From contig DWYR01000016.1 of NCBI GenBank assembly GCA_019118565.1, positions 1 through 64,000 of the forward strand: a stretch of DNA of 64,000 nucleotides. Reading direction: 5' to 3'. Of this stretch, positions 38,220-47,188 are shown piece by piece. Numbering within the stretch: the stretch's first letter is position 1; each line of letters opens with the position of its first letter. Position numbers and translations under genes: made by a program. Under the pieces are notes generated by a model. That model ran no database searches. It was not told the DNA's origin and saw only the letters and a list, made by a program, of their open reading frames with translations. Origin of the DNA: Candidatus Alistipes avicola (GTDB taxonomy: Bacteria > Bacteroidota > Bacteroidia > Bacteroidales > Rikenellaceae).

Positions 38220-38960
38220 ATGAAAGAGCAACAACAGAAGGAGAAAACAGAACCCGGGACTCTCTATTTGATTCCCTGCCCGATTGCCGAGCATGAGAAC
38301 GTATGGGATGTGCTGCCGGCAGCCAACCGGACGGTGATCGATTCGCTCGACTATTTTATCGTTGAGAATGTCCGTACGGCCCGGCGTTTTCTGTCGAAGG
38401 CGGGAATTGCGCGAAAGATCGACGAGTTGGAGTTCCGCGAGTTGAATGAGCATACGACCGATCCCCGCGAAGTGGATCGGATGATGGACCCGATTCTGGC
38501 GGGACGTTCAGCTGGGGTGATCTCCGAGGCCGGGGTGCCGGGAGTGGCCGATCCGGGGGCCTGGATTGTGGCTCAGAGTCATCGCCACGGCGTGCGGGTG
38601 GTTCCGTTGGTGGGGCCTTCGTCGATTCTGCTTGCTCTGATGGCATCCGGTTTGAACGGACAGTCGTTCGCCTTCAATGGTTATCTCCCCGTCAAACCGC
38701 CCGAGCGGGCGAAGGCGATCCGGGCACTGGAACGGCGTGTCGTGCAGGAGCGACAGTCGCAGCTCTTCATCGAGGCACCGTATCGGAATACGAAACTGCT
38801 GGCTCAGCTGCTGGAGGTGTGCGCTCCCGAGACGCGGCTGACCGTGGCGGCCGACATTACGGGTCCTGAGGAGTATATCCGCACGCGAACGATCCGAGAG
38901 TGGAGAAAGGCCTCGCTTCCGGAAATCGAAAAGCGCCCGGCAATCTTCATCCTTGGCTGA
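38220..38960 (+). CDS. RsmI-like tetrapyrrole methylase-fold SAM methyltransferase
   Basis: 'GTLYLIPCPIAEHENVWDVLPA', 'GVISEAGVPGVADPGAWIVAQSHRHGVRVVPLVGPSSI'. Confidence 0.92.
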   Translation: MKEQQQKEKTEPGTLYLIPCPIAEHENVWDVLPAANRTVIDSLDYFIVENVRTARRFLSKAGIARKIDELEFRELNEHTTDPREVDRMMDPILAGRSAGVISEAGVPGVADPGAWIVAQSHRHGVRVVPLVGPSSILLALMASGLNGQSFAFNGYLPVKPPERAKAIRALERRVVQERQSQLFIEAPYRNTKLLAQLLEVCAPETRLTVAADITGPEEYIRTRTIREWRKASLPEIEKRPAIFILG

Positions 38961-39022
38961 TGCGGCGTTGTGGTATGCATTTTGGACAACAGGATTCGTA
39001 GAAACAAATAAAATAACGAAAT

Positions 39023-39637
39023 ATGAAAAAGGAAAATACTTACAACCAGTCGGTTAATGGCGACGAAGGATTCGCACCGGGCGACGGATACCCCTCCTGC
39101 GAAGGGGAGTCCTGTGCCAATGTGTCAGATGAAAGGCCTGCCGATGCTGACACAATGGCAGGCGATGAAGGGGCGCAGTCGGGTGCGAGCGATGCCGAAG
39201 CGGCCTTGCAGGCGCAGTGCGCCGAGTGGCAGGACAAGTATCTGCGGCTACAGGCTGAATTCGACAATTTCCGCAAGCGCACGCTGCGCGAGAAGATGGA
39301 TCTGGTTCAGAACGGCGGTGCGGATACGGTCAAGAAGTTCCTGCCGTTGATGGATGACGTGCAGCGGGCTCTGGCTGCAATCGAGAAGAGCGACGATGTG
39401 AATGCGCTGCGTGAAGGGGTGAAGCTCATCGCGCAGAAGTTCGGCGATACGCTCAAGCAGCAGAACGTGACGGAGATTCCGGCTGTCGGTCTCGACCTGG
39501 ATACGGATCGCCACGAGGCGGTGGCCCGTGTGCCGGCCGGCAAGGAGAGTAGCGGCAAGATCGTGGATGTCGTGCAGGCCGGTTATATGATGGGCGACAA
39601 GGTGCTGCGTTTTGCCAAAGTCGTTGTCGGCGAATAA
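39023..39637 (+). CDS. grpE: Nucleotide exchange factor GrpE
   Basis: 'DKYLRLQAEFDNFRKRTLREK', 'VVQAGYMMGDKVLRFAKVVVGE'; adjacent to dnaJ. Confidence 0.96.
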   Translation: MKKENTYNQSVNGDEGFAPGDGYPSCEGESCANVSDERPADADTMAGDEGAQSGASDAEAALQAQCAEWQDKYLRLQAEFDNFRKRTLREKMDLVQNGGADTVKKFLPLMDDVQRALAAIEKSDDVNALREGVKLIAQKFGDTLKQQNVTEIPAVGLDLDTDRHEAVARVPAGKESSGKIVDVVQAGYMMGDKVLRFAKVVVGE

Positions 39638-39662
39638 CAAGGGTTGTAAAGTCAGATAGGTT

Positions 39663-40826
39663 ATGGCTGAGAAAAGAGATTATTATGAGGTGCTTGGCGT
39701 TGAGAAGAACGCCAATGCCGATGAGATAAAGAAGGCTTACCGAAAGGCAGCCATCAAATATCACCCGGACAAGAATCCGGGAGACAAGGAGGCCGAGGAG
39801 AAGTTCAAGGAGGCGGCCGAAGCGTACGATGTGCTTTCGAATCCCGAAAAGCGGGCTCGCTACGATCAGTTCGGTCATGCCGGTATGAGTGGCGCGGCCG
39901 GCGGTGCCGGTGGTTTCGGTGGATTCGGCGGAGGAGGTTTCTCGATGGAGGATATCTTCTCGCAGTTCGGCGATATATTCGGCGGCCATTTCGGCGGTGG
40001 ATTCCGTACCTCGTCGGGTGGTGGACGCCGTGTAAGCCGAGGCTCGGATATTCGGGTCAAGGTGAAACTCACGCTCTCGGAGATTGCCAACGGTACGGTC
40101 AAGAAACTGAAGATCAACAAGACGATTGCCTGCTCCAAATGCGGTGGTACGGGTGCCAAGGACAAGGATTCCTACTCGACCTGTACGACCTGTAATGGCA
40201 GTGGTTATGTGACGCGGGTAGAAAATACCTTCTTCGGACGGATGCAGACCCAGGGAACCTGTCCGACCTGCGGCGGTACGGGCAAGGTAATTACCACCCC
40301 CTGCGATGAGTGTAAGGGGGAAGGTGTCGTTCGTGGCTCCGAGGTGGTTGAGATCCGTATTCCGGCCGGTGTCGGCGATGGCATGGCCCTTACGGTGACG
40401 GGAAAGGGTAATGCTGCCCGCCATGGCGGTGTAAACGGAGACCTGCAGGTGGTGATCGAGGAGGAGCATAATCCGGAACTGGTACGAGATGGAAACGATC
40501 TGATACACAATCTTACCATAACGATTCCGACAGCGTTGCTGGGAGGATCGGTCGAGGTGCCTACGATCGACGGCCGTGCCCGTATCAAGATTGCTCCGGG
40601 GACGCATGCCGGTAAGGTGCTGCGATTGGCCGGTAAGGGTTTGCCCGATGTGAACGGTTACGGACGAGGCGATATTCTGGTCGTAGTCGACATCTCAATT
40701 CCGGATAAACTCTCTTCTGAAGAGAAACGGCTCGTGGAACAGTTGGCCGCGCAACCCGGCTTCCAAAAGGCGGGGACGGGAAAGACCCAGAATATTTTTG
40801 AGCGAATGAAAAGTTTCTTCCGGTAA
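39663..40826 (+). CDS. dnaJ: Chaperone DnaJ
   Basis: J-domain '[35 protein letters not shown]', G/F region, CxxCxGxG zinc repeats. Confidence 0.98.
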   Translation: MAEKRDYYEVLGVEKNANADEIKKAYRKAAIKYHPDKNPGDKEAEEKFKEAAEAYDVLSNPEKRARYDQFGHAGMSGAAGGAGGFGGFGGGGFSMEDIFSQFGDIFGGHFGGGFRTSSGGGRRVSRGSDIRVKVKLTLSEIANGTVKKLKINKTIACSKCGGTGAKDKDSYSTCTTCNGSGYVTRVENTFFGRMQTQGTCPTCGGTGKVITTPCDECKGEGVVRGSEVVEIRIPAGVGDGMALTVTGKGNAARHGGVNGDLQVVIEEEHNPELVRDGNDLIHNLTITIPTALLGGSVEVPTIDGRARIKIAPGTHAGKVLRLAGKGLPDVNGYGRGDILVVVDISIPDKLSSEEKRLVEQLAAQPGFQKAGTGKTQNIFERMKSFFR

Positions 40827-40842
40827 CGGGAGAAACTTTTTT
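40809..40842 (+). terminator. Terminator-like hairpin overlapping the dnaJ stop codon
   Basis: AAAAGTTTCTTCCG-gtaa-CGGGAGAAACTTTTTT, one internal mismatch. Confidence 0.65.
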
Positions 40843-40935
40843 CGTATCTTTACTGCGGCGGACAACTTTTGTGACCGGCATCCGTTTGTCGTATGAGAGA
40901 TGTCCGTATGGACTTTATTTTTAAGAATTATCGCC

Positions 40936-41325
40936 ATGCTCGGATTTTCACCGTTTAAGAAACGCCCCAATCAGTTCAACTATATTCCCCGCTATTATGA
41001 TCCGCTCAAGGAGGAGCGCGATCAGCGTCGGGCGGAACTTCTGGGACAGAAGGCGGAGCATAGCGGCGAGGAGTATCGCCCGGGCCAATATATTCGGACA
41101 CAGAGCGCAGCCCGCTCGGAACGTCGCCGTCAGGAGGCCTCCCGCGGTTCGGAGCGAATCGCGATCCTGATCGGACTGGTCGTGGTGGTACTGCTGTTCA
41201 TGTTATTCGGATATCCGAAACTGGTTGCTTTTTTTACGACCCCGAGACAGGCACAACAGCCGATGGTCGAGGAGTTCAATCCCTATACCCCGATTACGGT
41301 AGTTCCTAACGATTACGAGGAGTAA
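40936..41325 (+). CDS. Conserved-type hypothetical single-TM protein
   Basis: 'MLGFSPFKKRPNQFNYIPRYYDPLKEERDQRRAE', one TM 'IAILIGLVVVVLLFMLFGY'; translationally coupled to mutL. Confidence 0.75.
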   Translation: MLGFSPFKKRPNQFNYIPRYYDPLKEERDQRRAELLGQKAEHSGEEYRPGQYIRTQSAARSERRRQEASRGSERIAILIGLVVVVLLFMLFGYPKLVAFFTTPRQAQQPMVEEFNPYTPITVVPNDYEE

Positions 41326-43226
41326 TGGCAGACCGTATCAAATTGTTGCCGGAGGTCGTCGCGAATCAGATTGCTGCCGGCGAGGTGGTGAACCGCCCCT
41401 CATCCGTGGTAAAGGAGATGATGGAGAATGCGATCGATGCGGGAGCTTCGACCGTAAAGGTCAATTTCCGGGATGGGGGCAAGGAGTTGATCCAGATTGT
41501 AGACGACGGTTGCGGCATGTCGCCCGTCGATGCCCGTCTGGCCTTCGACCGCCATGCTACAAGCAAGATCACTTCACTGGACGATATTTATGCCCTCCGT
41601 ACCTTCGGATTCCGGGGCGAGGCGTTGGCGTCGATTGCCGCCGTCTCGCAGGTGGAGTTGCGTACACGCCAGGAGGGGGATGAGATCGGAACCTTGACTA
41701 CGGTCAATGGCGGAGAGTTTGTTTCCCAGACACCCGTTTCATGCCCTGTGGGTTCGCAGTTCTTTGTGCGGAACCTTTTTTACAATGTCCCGGCACGCCG
41801 CAAGTTCCTCGAAAAAAGCACTACGTCGTCCAATCAGATCAAGGCGGAGTTCCAACGCGTGGCGTTGTGTTACCCGCAGGTGGCATTCGAACTGTTGATG
41901 AACGATCAGCCCGTGTACCGTCTTCCGGCCGCTACGCTGGCAGTCCGGATCGTCGATATCGTGGGACGTCACGTGAAGCAGAATCTGCTGGAGGTCGAGG
42001 CCGACACTTCGATCGTCCGCATCGAAGGTTTCGTAGGGCGTCCGGCTACGGCCAAAAAGGGGAATAACTCGACGCAGTACCTCTTTGTGAATGGCCGTTA
42101 TTTCCGCTCCCCCTATTTTTACAAGGCAATTCTGAAGGCTTACGAGAAGCTGATCCCCGATAATTGTTCACCCTCTTATTTCCTCTATTTGACGATCGAT
42201 CCGGAGCGGATCGATGTCAATGTGCATCCGCAGAAGACCGAAGTGAAATTTGCCGATGAGGAGGCGGTATGGCAGATCATCAATGCGGCCGTACGCGAGA
42301 CGTTGGCCAAGACAGGAGCTGTCCCGATGATGGATTTCGATCAGCAGACGAGTATCGAGATCCCAGTCCTGGAGAGAGGAACCGTTTATCGTGAGCCACG
42401 GGCCATGTCGAACGAGGCATACAATCCCTTCCGGGAGAATTATATCGATCCTTCGGCCGGAATGAAAGATCTCGATTTTTCGGGATTCGATGTCCCTTAT
42501 GACGGGTCTGTCGCTGCTGCTGCGCCGGCGGCTTCGGGCCGGAGTTCCCGGCTGTCGGATCTCTGTTTCCCGTCCGGTTCGGTTGAGGAGTTCGATTCCG
42601 AGCTGGAGTTTGTCGCCTCGACTGCCGATGCGACGCAACAGCGGCTGATCGAGGAGCAGGAGTGCTCCTTTTCGCAGGTTACGGCTGTGGGCGGTGGATA
42701 TGCGTCGGCTCTCTATGGCGGACGTTGGGTCGTAGTCGATCTGCGTCGGGCCCGGGAGCGGGTCCTTTACGACAACTATTCGATCTTGCTGACGAACGGA
42801 TCGGCCGTAAGCCAACAGCTGCTCTTCCCGGATCGGTTGGCCTTCTCGGCCGACGAGTATGCGCTGCTCGAGCAGAATGCCGTCGAATTTGCCGCGTTGG
42901 GTTTCGATATGGAGTTTTGCGGAGAGGGTACGGTCGAGGTGAAAGGTATTCCCGTTGATATTCCTCACGACGGCCTTGAAGAGTTGCTTTATGATCTGTT
43001 GCAGGCGTTCGCCTCGCCCGTCGATGTGCAGCAGTTGCGTCGTGAGAGAATCGCTGCCGTGATGGCCCGCAGCGGTACACGCACGCTGCCGCGTTCGATC
43101 TCCTCGGACGAGGCAGCCATGCTGTTGTCCCATCTGTGCGAGAGCGGCAATGTCAGCTTCACACCTTCTGGTAAACCCATCATGGCAGAAATAACCCAGG
43201 ACGAAATCCGGGCCAAATTGGGCTGA
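41325..43226 (+). CDS. mutL: DNA mismatch repair protein MutL
   Basis: 'IKLLPEVVANQIAAGEVVNRPSSVVKEMMENAIDAGA', 'TFGFRGEALASIAAVS', 'FVNGRYFRSP'. Confidence 0.97.
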   Translation: MADRIKLLPEVVANQIAAGEVVNRPSSVVKEMMENAIDAGASTVKVNFRDGGKELIQIVDDGCGMSPVDARLAFDRHATSKITSLDDIYALRTFGFRGEALASIAAVSQVELRTRQEGDEIGTLTTVNGGEFVSQTPVSCPVGSQFFVRNLFYNVPARRKFLEKSTTSSNQIKAEFQRVALCYPQVAFELLMNDQPVYRLPAATLAVRIVDIVGRHVKQNLLEVEADTSIVRIEGFVGRPATAKKGNNSTQYLFVNGRYFRSPYFYKAILKAYEKLIPDNCSPSYFLYLTIDPERIDVNVHPQKTEVKFADEEAVWQIINAAVRETLAKTGAVPMMDFDQQTSIEIPVLERGTVYREPRAMSNEAYNPFRENYIDPSAGMKDLDFSGFDVPYDGSVAAAAPAASGRSSRLSDLCFPSGSVEEFDSELEFVASTADATQQRLIEEQECSFSQVTAVGGGYASALYGGRWVVVDLRRARERVLYDNYSILLTNGSAVSQQLLFPDRLAFSADEYALLEQNAVEFAALGFDMEFCGEGTVEVKGIPVDIPHDGLEELLYDLLQAFASPVDVQQLRRERIAAVMARSGTRTLPRSISSDEAAMLLSHLCESGNVSFTPSGKPIMAEITQDEIRAKLG

Positions 43227-43230
43227 TAAG

Positions 43231-43261
43231 TTTGTCCGGCATGGAATAATCGTTACATTTG
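43231..43261 (+). promoter_or_regulatory. Bacteroidota-type promoter for rhomboid gene
   Basis: TTTG (43231-43234), 19-nt spacer, TACATTTG (43254-43261), just upstream of ATG 43287. Confidence 0.6.
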
Positions 43262-43286
43262 CGTCTGTAAAAAAACATTTGCTTCT

Positions 43287-43931
43287 ATGTATAATCGATA
43301 TGCGGCATCGACACCTCCGGTCGTTCTGAACCTGATCATCATCAATGCGATCATGTTGCTTGCAACCTCGCTGTTGCCGGATCCGGTCGTCAATAAGATA
43401 ATTTCGAATTTGGCGCTCTTCAACGTGGAGAGCCCGCTTTTCCACTCGTATCAGGTGGTAACCTATATGTTCCTGCATGGAGGGTTCTCCCATCTGTTTT
43501 TCAATATGTTCGCCCTGTGGATGTTCGGCCGTACGTTAGAGTATGAGTTGGGGTCGAAGCGCTTTTTGATCTATTATATGGTTTGCGGTATCGGTGCCGC
43601 CATATTGCAGTTGCTGGTGGGATGGCTGGAGTTCCACTTCGGTGGAGCCGGTGTCGTGGCGTTGTTCGCCCCGACGGTGGGAGCCTCCGGTGCGATCTTC
43701 GGACTGTTGCTGGCTTTCGGCGTATTGCACCCCAACGCGACCATCATGCTGCTTATCCCGCCGATCCCGCTGAAGGCTAAGTGGTTCGTTATCATTTACG
43801 GTGTGATCGAACTCTTCTTCGGAATGTCGGGACGAATGGATAACGTCGCCCACTTTGCCCACCTGGGCGGTATGTTGTGGGGATTCCTGTTGCTGTACTA
43901 TTGGAAACACAAAGGTTCGATTCGCTATTAG
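43287..43931 (+). CDS. Rhomboid-family intramembrane serine protease
   Basis: 'FLHGGFSHLFFNMFALWMFG', 'GASGAIFGLL', 'NVAHFAHLGGMLWGF'. Confidence 0.93.
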   Translation: MYNRYAASTPPVVLNLIIINAIMLLATSLLPDPVVNKIISNLALFNVESPLFHSYQVVTYMFLHGGFSHLFFNMFALWMFGRTLEYELGSKRFLIYYMVCGIGAAILQLLVGWLEFHFGGAGVVALFAPTVGASGAIFGLLLAFGVLHPNATIMLLIPPIPLKAKWFVIIYGVIELFFGMSGRMDNVAHFAHLGGMLWGFLLLYYWKHKGSIRY

Positions 43932-43934
43932 TCG

Positions 43935-45101
43935 ATGAGTGAATATTATTACAACGATTATGGTCGTGCGGATACAACCGAGCGTCGGCACTCCCTCTTA
44001 GGACGGATTGTGGACGGGGTAATGATGATCCTCTCGGTCGTGGCCGGGTTGGCGATGATCTTTACCCTCCTGGCTCCGTACATACATCCTTCCCGCTATT
44101 GGATTTTCCCCGTTTTCGGGTTGATCGCACCGGCCGTTTATGCCGTGGTCGTGCTTTTTACGCTTTATTGGATCATTCGCTGGCGTTGGCGAGTAGCGGC
44201 TCCGCTGTTGTTGTTGCTAATTTTGGGATTCTTCAAAGTGTCTCTCTTCCTTAAGCCGGAATTGCGCCGTCATTATGGGGAAGAGGCACGGTACGGATCG
44301 GGTACGATTACCGTAATGACCTATAATGTCCGCAGTTTTTACAGCGATCAGAAGAAGTGGTCGTTCGACAGTGTGGCGATGCTGATCCATCAGGTCGATC
44401 CCGATATCATTTGCATTCAGGAGTTTGGCCTTAAAGCGGAAGATATGGACCGGATGGATGCTTTGTTGCCGGAATATACTCGAAGTTCGGTCCCCACAGA
44501 TCCCTCGGATGGGAACTCTCTGTTTTATCCGATTGCGGTTTATACCAAATACCGCGTGTTGGGGACTGCCTCTACGATTCTTCGGGAGTCTCCTTATGAG
44601 GGACAGTCTACATGGGTTGATCTGCGGATCGGAGAGGATACGGTACGAATCATCAATAACCATCTCCATTCCACTTCGATTACGGCCGATGACGAGGAGT
44701 TCCTCTCGAAAAAAGAGTTTCTGTCGGACACGGCCAGCAGCGCCAAGGTGAAGAGTATCGTACGTCGGTTCCATAACAATTCCGTGCTTCGAGCCAATCA
44801 GGCCGATACCATTGCTCAGGTTATTCGACAGACGCATCATGCACGGATTGTTTGCGGAGATTTCAACGATACCCCCATGTCGTATGTTTATCGTACGATG
44901 TCGAAGGGGTTGGATGATGCCTTCAGCAGTTGCGGGAAGGGATATTCCTACACCTTTCGAGGGTTTATGGATGCCCTGCGGATTGACTACGTCCTCTATT
45001 CCGAACCGTTGGAGTGTCTCTCCTACGAGGTGCTGTACGATGTGAAACTCTCGGACCACTATCCGGTGGTGGTGCGGTTGAGAAAGGTCGATGCTGATTA
45101 A
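43935..45101 (+). CDS. Membrane-anchored endonuclease/exonuclease/phosphatase-family protein
   Basis: N-terminal TMs; 'TVMTYNVRSF', 'IICIQEFGL', 'RIVCGDFNDTPMSYVYR', 'LSDHYPVVV'. Confidence 0.92.
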   Translation: MSEYYYNDYGRADTTERRHSLLGRIVDGVMMILSVVAGLAMIFTLLAPYIHPSRYWIFPVFGLIAPAVYAVVVLFTLYWIIRWRWRVAAPLLLLLILGFFKVSLFLKPELRRHYGEEARYGSGTITVMTYNVRSFYSDQKKWSFDSVAMLIHQVDPDIICIQEFGLKAEDMDRMDALLPEYTRSSVPTDPSDGNSLFYPIAVYTKYRVLGTASTILRESPYEGQSTWVDLRIGEDTVRIINNHLHSTSITADDEEFLSKKEFLSDTASSAKVKSIVRRFHNNSVLRANQADTIAQVIRQTHHARIVCGDFNDTPMSYVYRTMSKGLDDAFSSCGKGYSYTFRGFMDALRIDYVLYSEPLECLSYEVLYDVKLSDHYPVVVRLRKVDAD

Positions 45102-45114
45102 ATCACGATAAGAT

Positions 45115-45564
45115 ATGATTCTGGATTCATTGAAAAACGGATTCCTCTACTATGGAATCAACCCCCGCCTACAGCGGGCTTTCGAATACCTTGCAACGAC
45201 GGATCTCCGTGCGCTCGAATTGGGACGTCATGAGATTGACGGCGATGCAATCTTCATCAATGTGATGGAACTGGACCTGAAACGTCCGGAGGATGCCCCG
45301 ATCGAAGTTCACAACAAGTATATCGATATTCAGGTGCTGGTGGACGGAACGGCTGAAGAGATGGGATGGAGCGAGCGTCGCAACTGCAGCAAGCCTTGCG
45401 GACCTTTCGACGAGCAGAAGGATGTGCAGTTCTATGCCGACCGGCCTCAGAATTTCGTGTCGGTAAAACCGGGACAGTTCGCAATCTTCCTTCCTGAAGA
45501 TGCACACGCCCCGATGGTAGGTCAGGGACACATCAAAAAGGTCATTGTCAAAGTCCTGAAGTAG
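45115..45564 (+). CDS. YhcH/YjgK/YiaL-family protein
   Basis: 'EVHNKYIDIQVLVDGTAEEMGW', 'VSVKPGQFAIFLPEDAHAPMVGQGHIKKVIVKVLK'. Confidence 0.92.
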   Translation: MILDSLKNGFLYYGINPRLQRAFEYLATTDLRALELGRHEIDGDAIFINVMELDLKRPEDAPIEVHNKYIDIQVLVDGTAEEMGWSERRNCSKPCGPFDEQKDVQFYADRPQNFVSVKPGQFAIFLPEDAHAPMVGQGHIKKVIVKVLK

Positions 45565-45583
45565 ATGTTTTTCTGGATACATG

Positions 45584-45624
45584 AAAAAAGAAGCGGCTTT
45601 CTTGCGAAGGCCGCTTCTTTTTTT
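45584..45624. terminator. Bidirectional terminator between convergent genes
   Basis: AAAAAAGAAGCGGC ... GCCGCTTCTTTTTT. Confidence 0.85.
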
Positions 45625-45640
45625 GTTGCTTGTCGGAGTC

Positions 45641-46828
45641 TTACTTCTGAATTTTCTCCGCAACGGCACGTGCAAGCGTGCCGCAAAGCTCTGCACCTTG
45701 AGCGTCGTAACCTTGTTTCATTTCAATAGACGGACAAATGGGCTCCCATTTCATCTTGCGGGCAAACTCCTCCATGTGTTTTACAGCAGCTCCGGCCCAG
45801 GTGAACGATCCGAAGCAAGCGAAGTTACGGTGCGGAACACAGCGCTCGCTGAGCTTTTCAAGCAGCGTTTTTACTTCCGGGAAGAGTTCTGCATTGTAGG
45901 TGGGAGATCCCACGATGAGCGTATCGTATTTGAATACGTCGCGAAGAACGACCGAAATGTCTGCGTAGGAGAGATCGTAAACAAAGATCTTTTTCAGACC
46001 CTGGGTCGCCAGTTCGCGGGCGATCTTTTCTGCCATTTGAGCCGTGTTGCCATACATCGAACCGTAGGCGATAACGACACCCGGTTCTGCATCGTAGCGG
46101 CTCAGACGATCGTAGATCTCGATAACGCGGCCGATCTGCTCCTGCCATACCGGACCGTGGGTCGGACAGATCGTCTCGATGGCCAATCCTCCGAGTTTCT
46201 GCAATGCTTTCTGTACCGGGGCACCGTATTTGCCGACGATGCAGGCGTAGTAGCGGCGCATCTCGTCCCAGATGTGATCCAATTCAACTTGAGAGTCAAG
46301 AATTCCGCCGTTCAGGGCTCCGAACGTACCGAAAGCGTCGGCCGAGAAGAGAACCTTGTGTTCAGGGCAGTAGCTGACCATAACCTCGGGCCAGTGAACC
46401 ATGGGCGCGAAGTAGAACGAAAGCGATTTTTTACCCAGTGAGAGGTTGTCACCCTCCTTGACCTCGATCGTGTGGTCTTGAACGCCGTAGTAGCCGTTGA
46501 GCATCTGGATCGTTTTTGCATTGCCGATGATCTGCATCTCGGGATAGAGCAGACGCAGCGTACGGATCGATGAGGAGTGGTCCGGCTCCATGTGATCTAC
46601 GATCAGGTAGTCGATCGGACGGTTGCCGAGGATTGTACGGATGTTCTCAACGAATTGTTCCGCATAGGAGACTTCGACCGTGTCGATCAGGGCGACTTTT
46701 TCGTCTACAATCAGATATGAGTTGTAAGAGACACCATAAGGAAGTGACCATAAAGACTCGAAACGGGTCGTCGTACGGTCGTTCACTCCTACATAATGAA
46801 TTCCGGGGATTATTTCAGTAAAGGCCAT
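45641..46828 (-). CDS. FprA-family A-type flavoprotein
   Basis: 'YLIVDHMEPDHSSSIRTL', C-terminal flavodoxin 'VIAYGSMYGNTAQMAEKIA', 'LIVGSPTYNAELFPEV'. Confidence 0.94.
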   Translation of the reverse strand: MAFTEIIPGIHYVGVNDRTTTRFESLWSLPYGVSYNSYLIVDEKVALIDTVEVSYAEQFVENIRTILGNRPIDYLIVDHMEPDHSSSIRTLRLLYPEMQIIGNAKTIQMLNGYYGVQDHTIEVKEGDNLSLGKKSLSFYFAPMVHWPEVMVSYCPEHKVLFSADAFGTFGALNGGILDSQVELDHIWDEMRRYYACIVGKYGAPVQKALQKLGGLAIETICPTHGPVWQEQIGRVIEIYDRLSRYDAEPGVVIAYGSMYGNTAQMAEKIARELATQGLKKIFVYDLSYADISVVLRDVFKYDTLIVGSPTYNAELFPEVKTLLEKLSERCVPHRNFACFGSFTWAGAAVKHMEEFARKMKWEPICPSIEMKQGYDAQGAELCGTLARAVAEKIQK

Positions 46829-47114
46829 AACTATAACTTTTTTGAATTTTTACTTGCCCAAATTTATTCTCGATAAACTGGTCTCAAATTGTTGAATGTG
46901 ATCGGGTGCGAAGGTAGTAAAAAATTTTTTATGCATTATCGGGGCTGATGTTTTTATTATATATTTGGAAGCGAGATATGACTCTATGCACGGAAAGACT
47001 TGCCCTGTCAAAAAATTACCATTCTTTTTTTGAGCAGAAGCCGAAAATGTCGTATCTTTTTTCTGTTCGAATCGAATTTTTATTCCCCTTTTTTGAATGT
47101 TTTGAAGGAAATAA

Positions 47115-47146
47115 TTTGTTTGCGAGGCAATAAAGTCCTATATTTG
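47115..47146 (+). promoter_or_regulatory. Bacteroidota-type promoter for susCD-like pair
   Basis: TTTG (47115-47118), 20-nt spacer, TATATTTG (47139-47146). Confidence 0.6.
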
Positions 47147-47188
47147 CTCGGAACTTTTTATTTCAAACTCAACTTTATATTAACGCTT

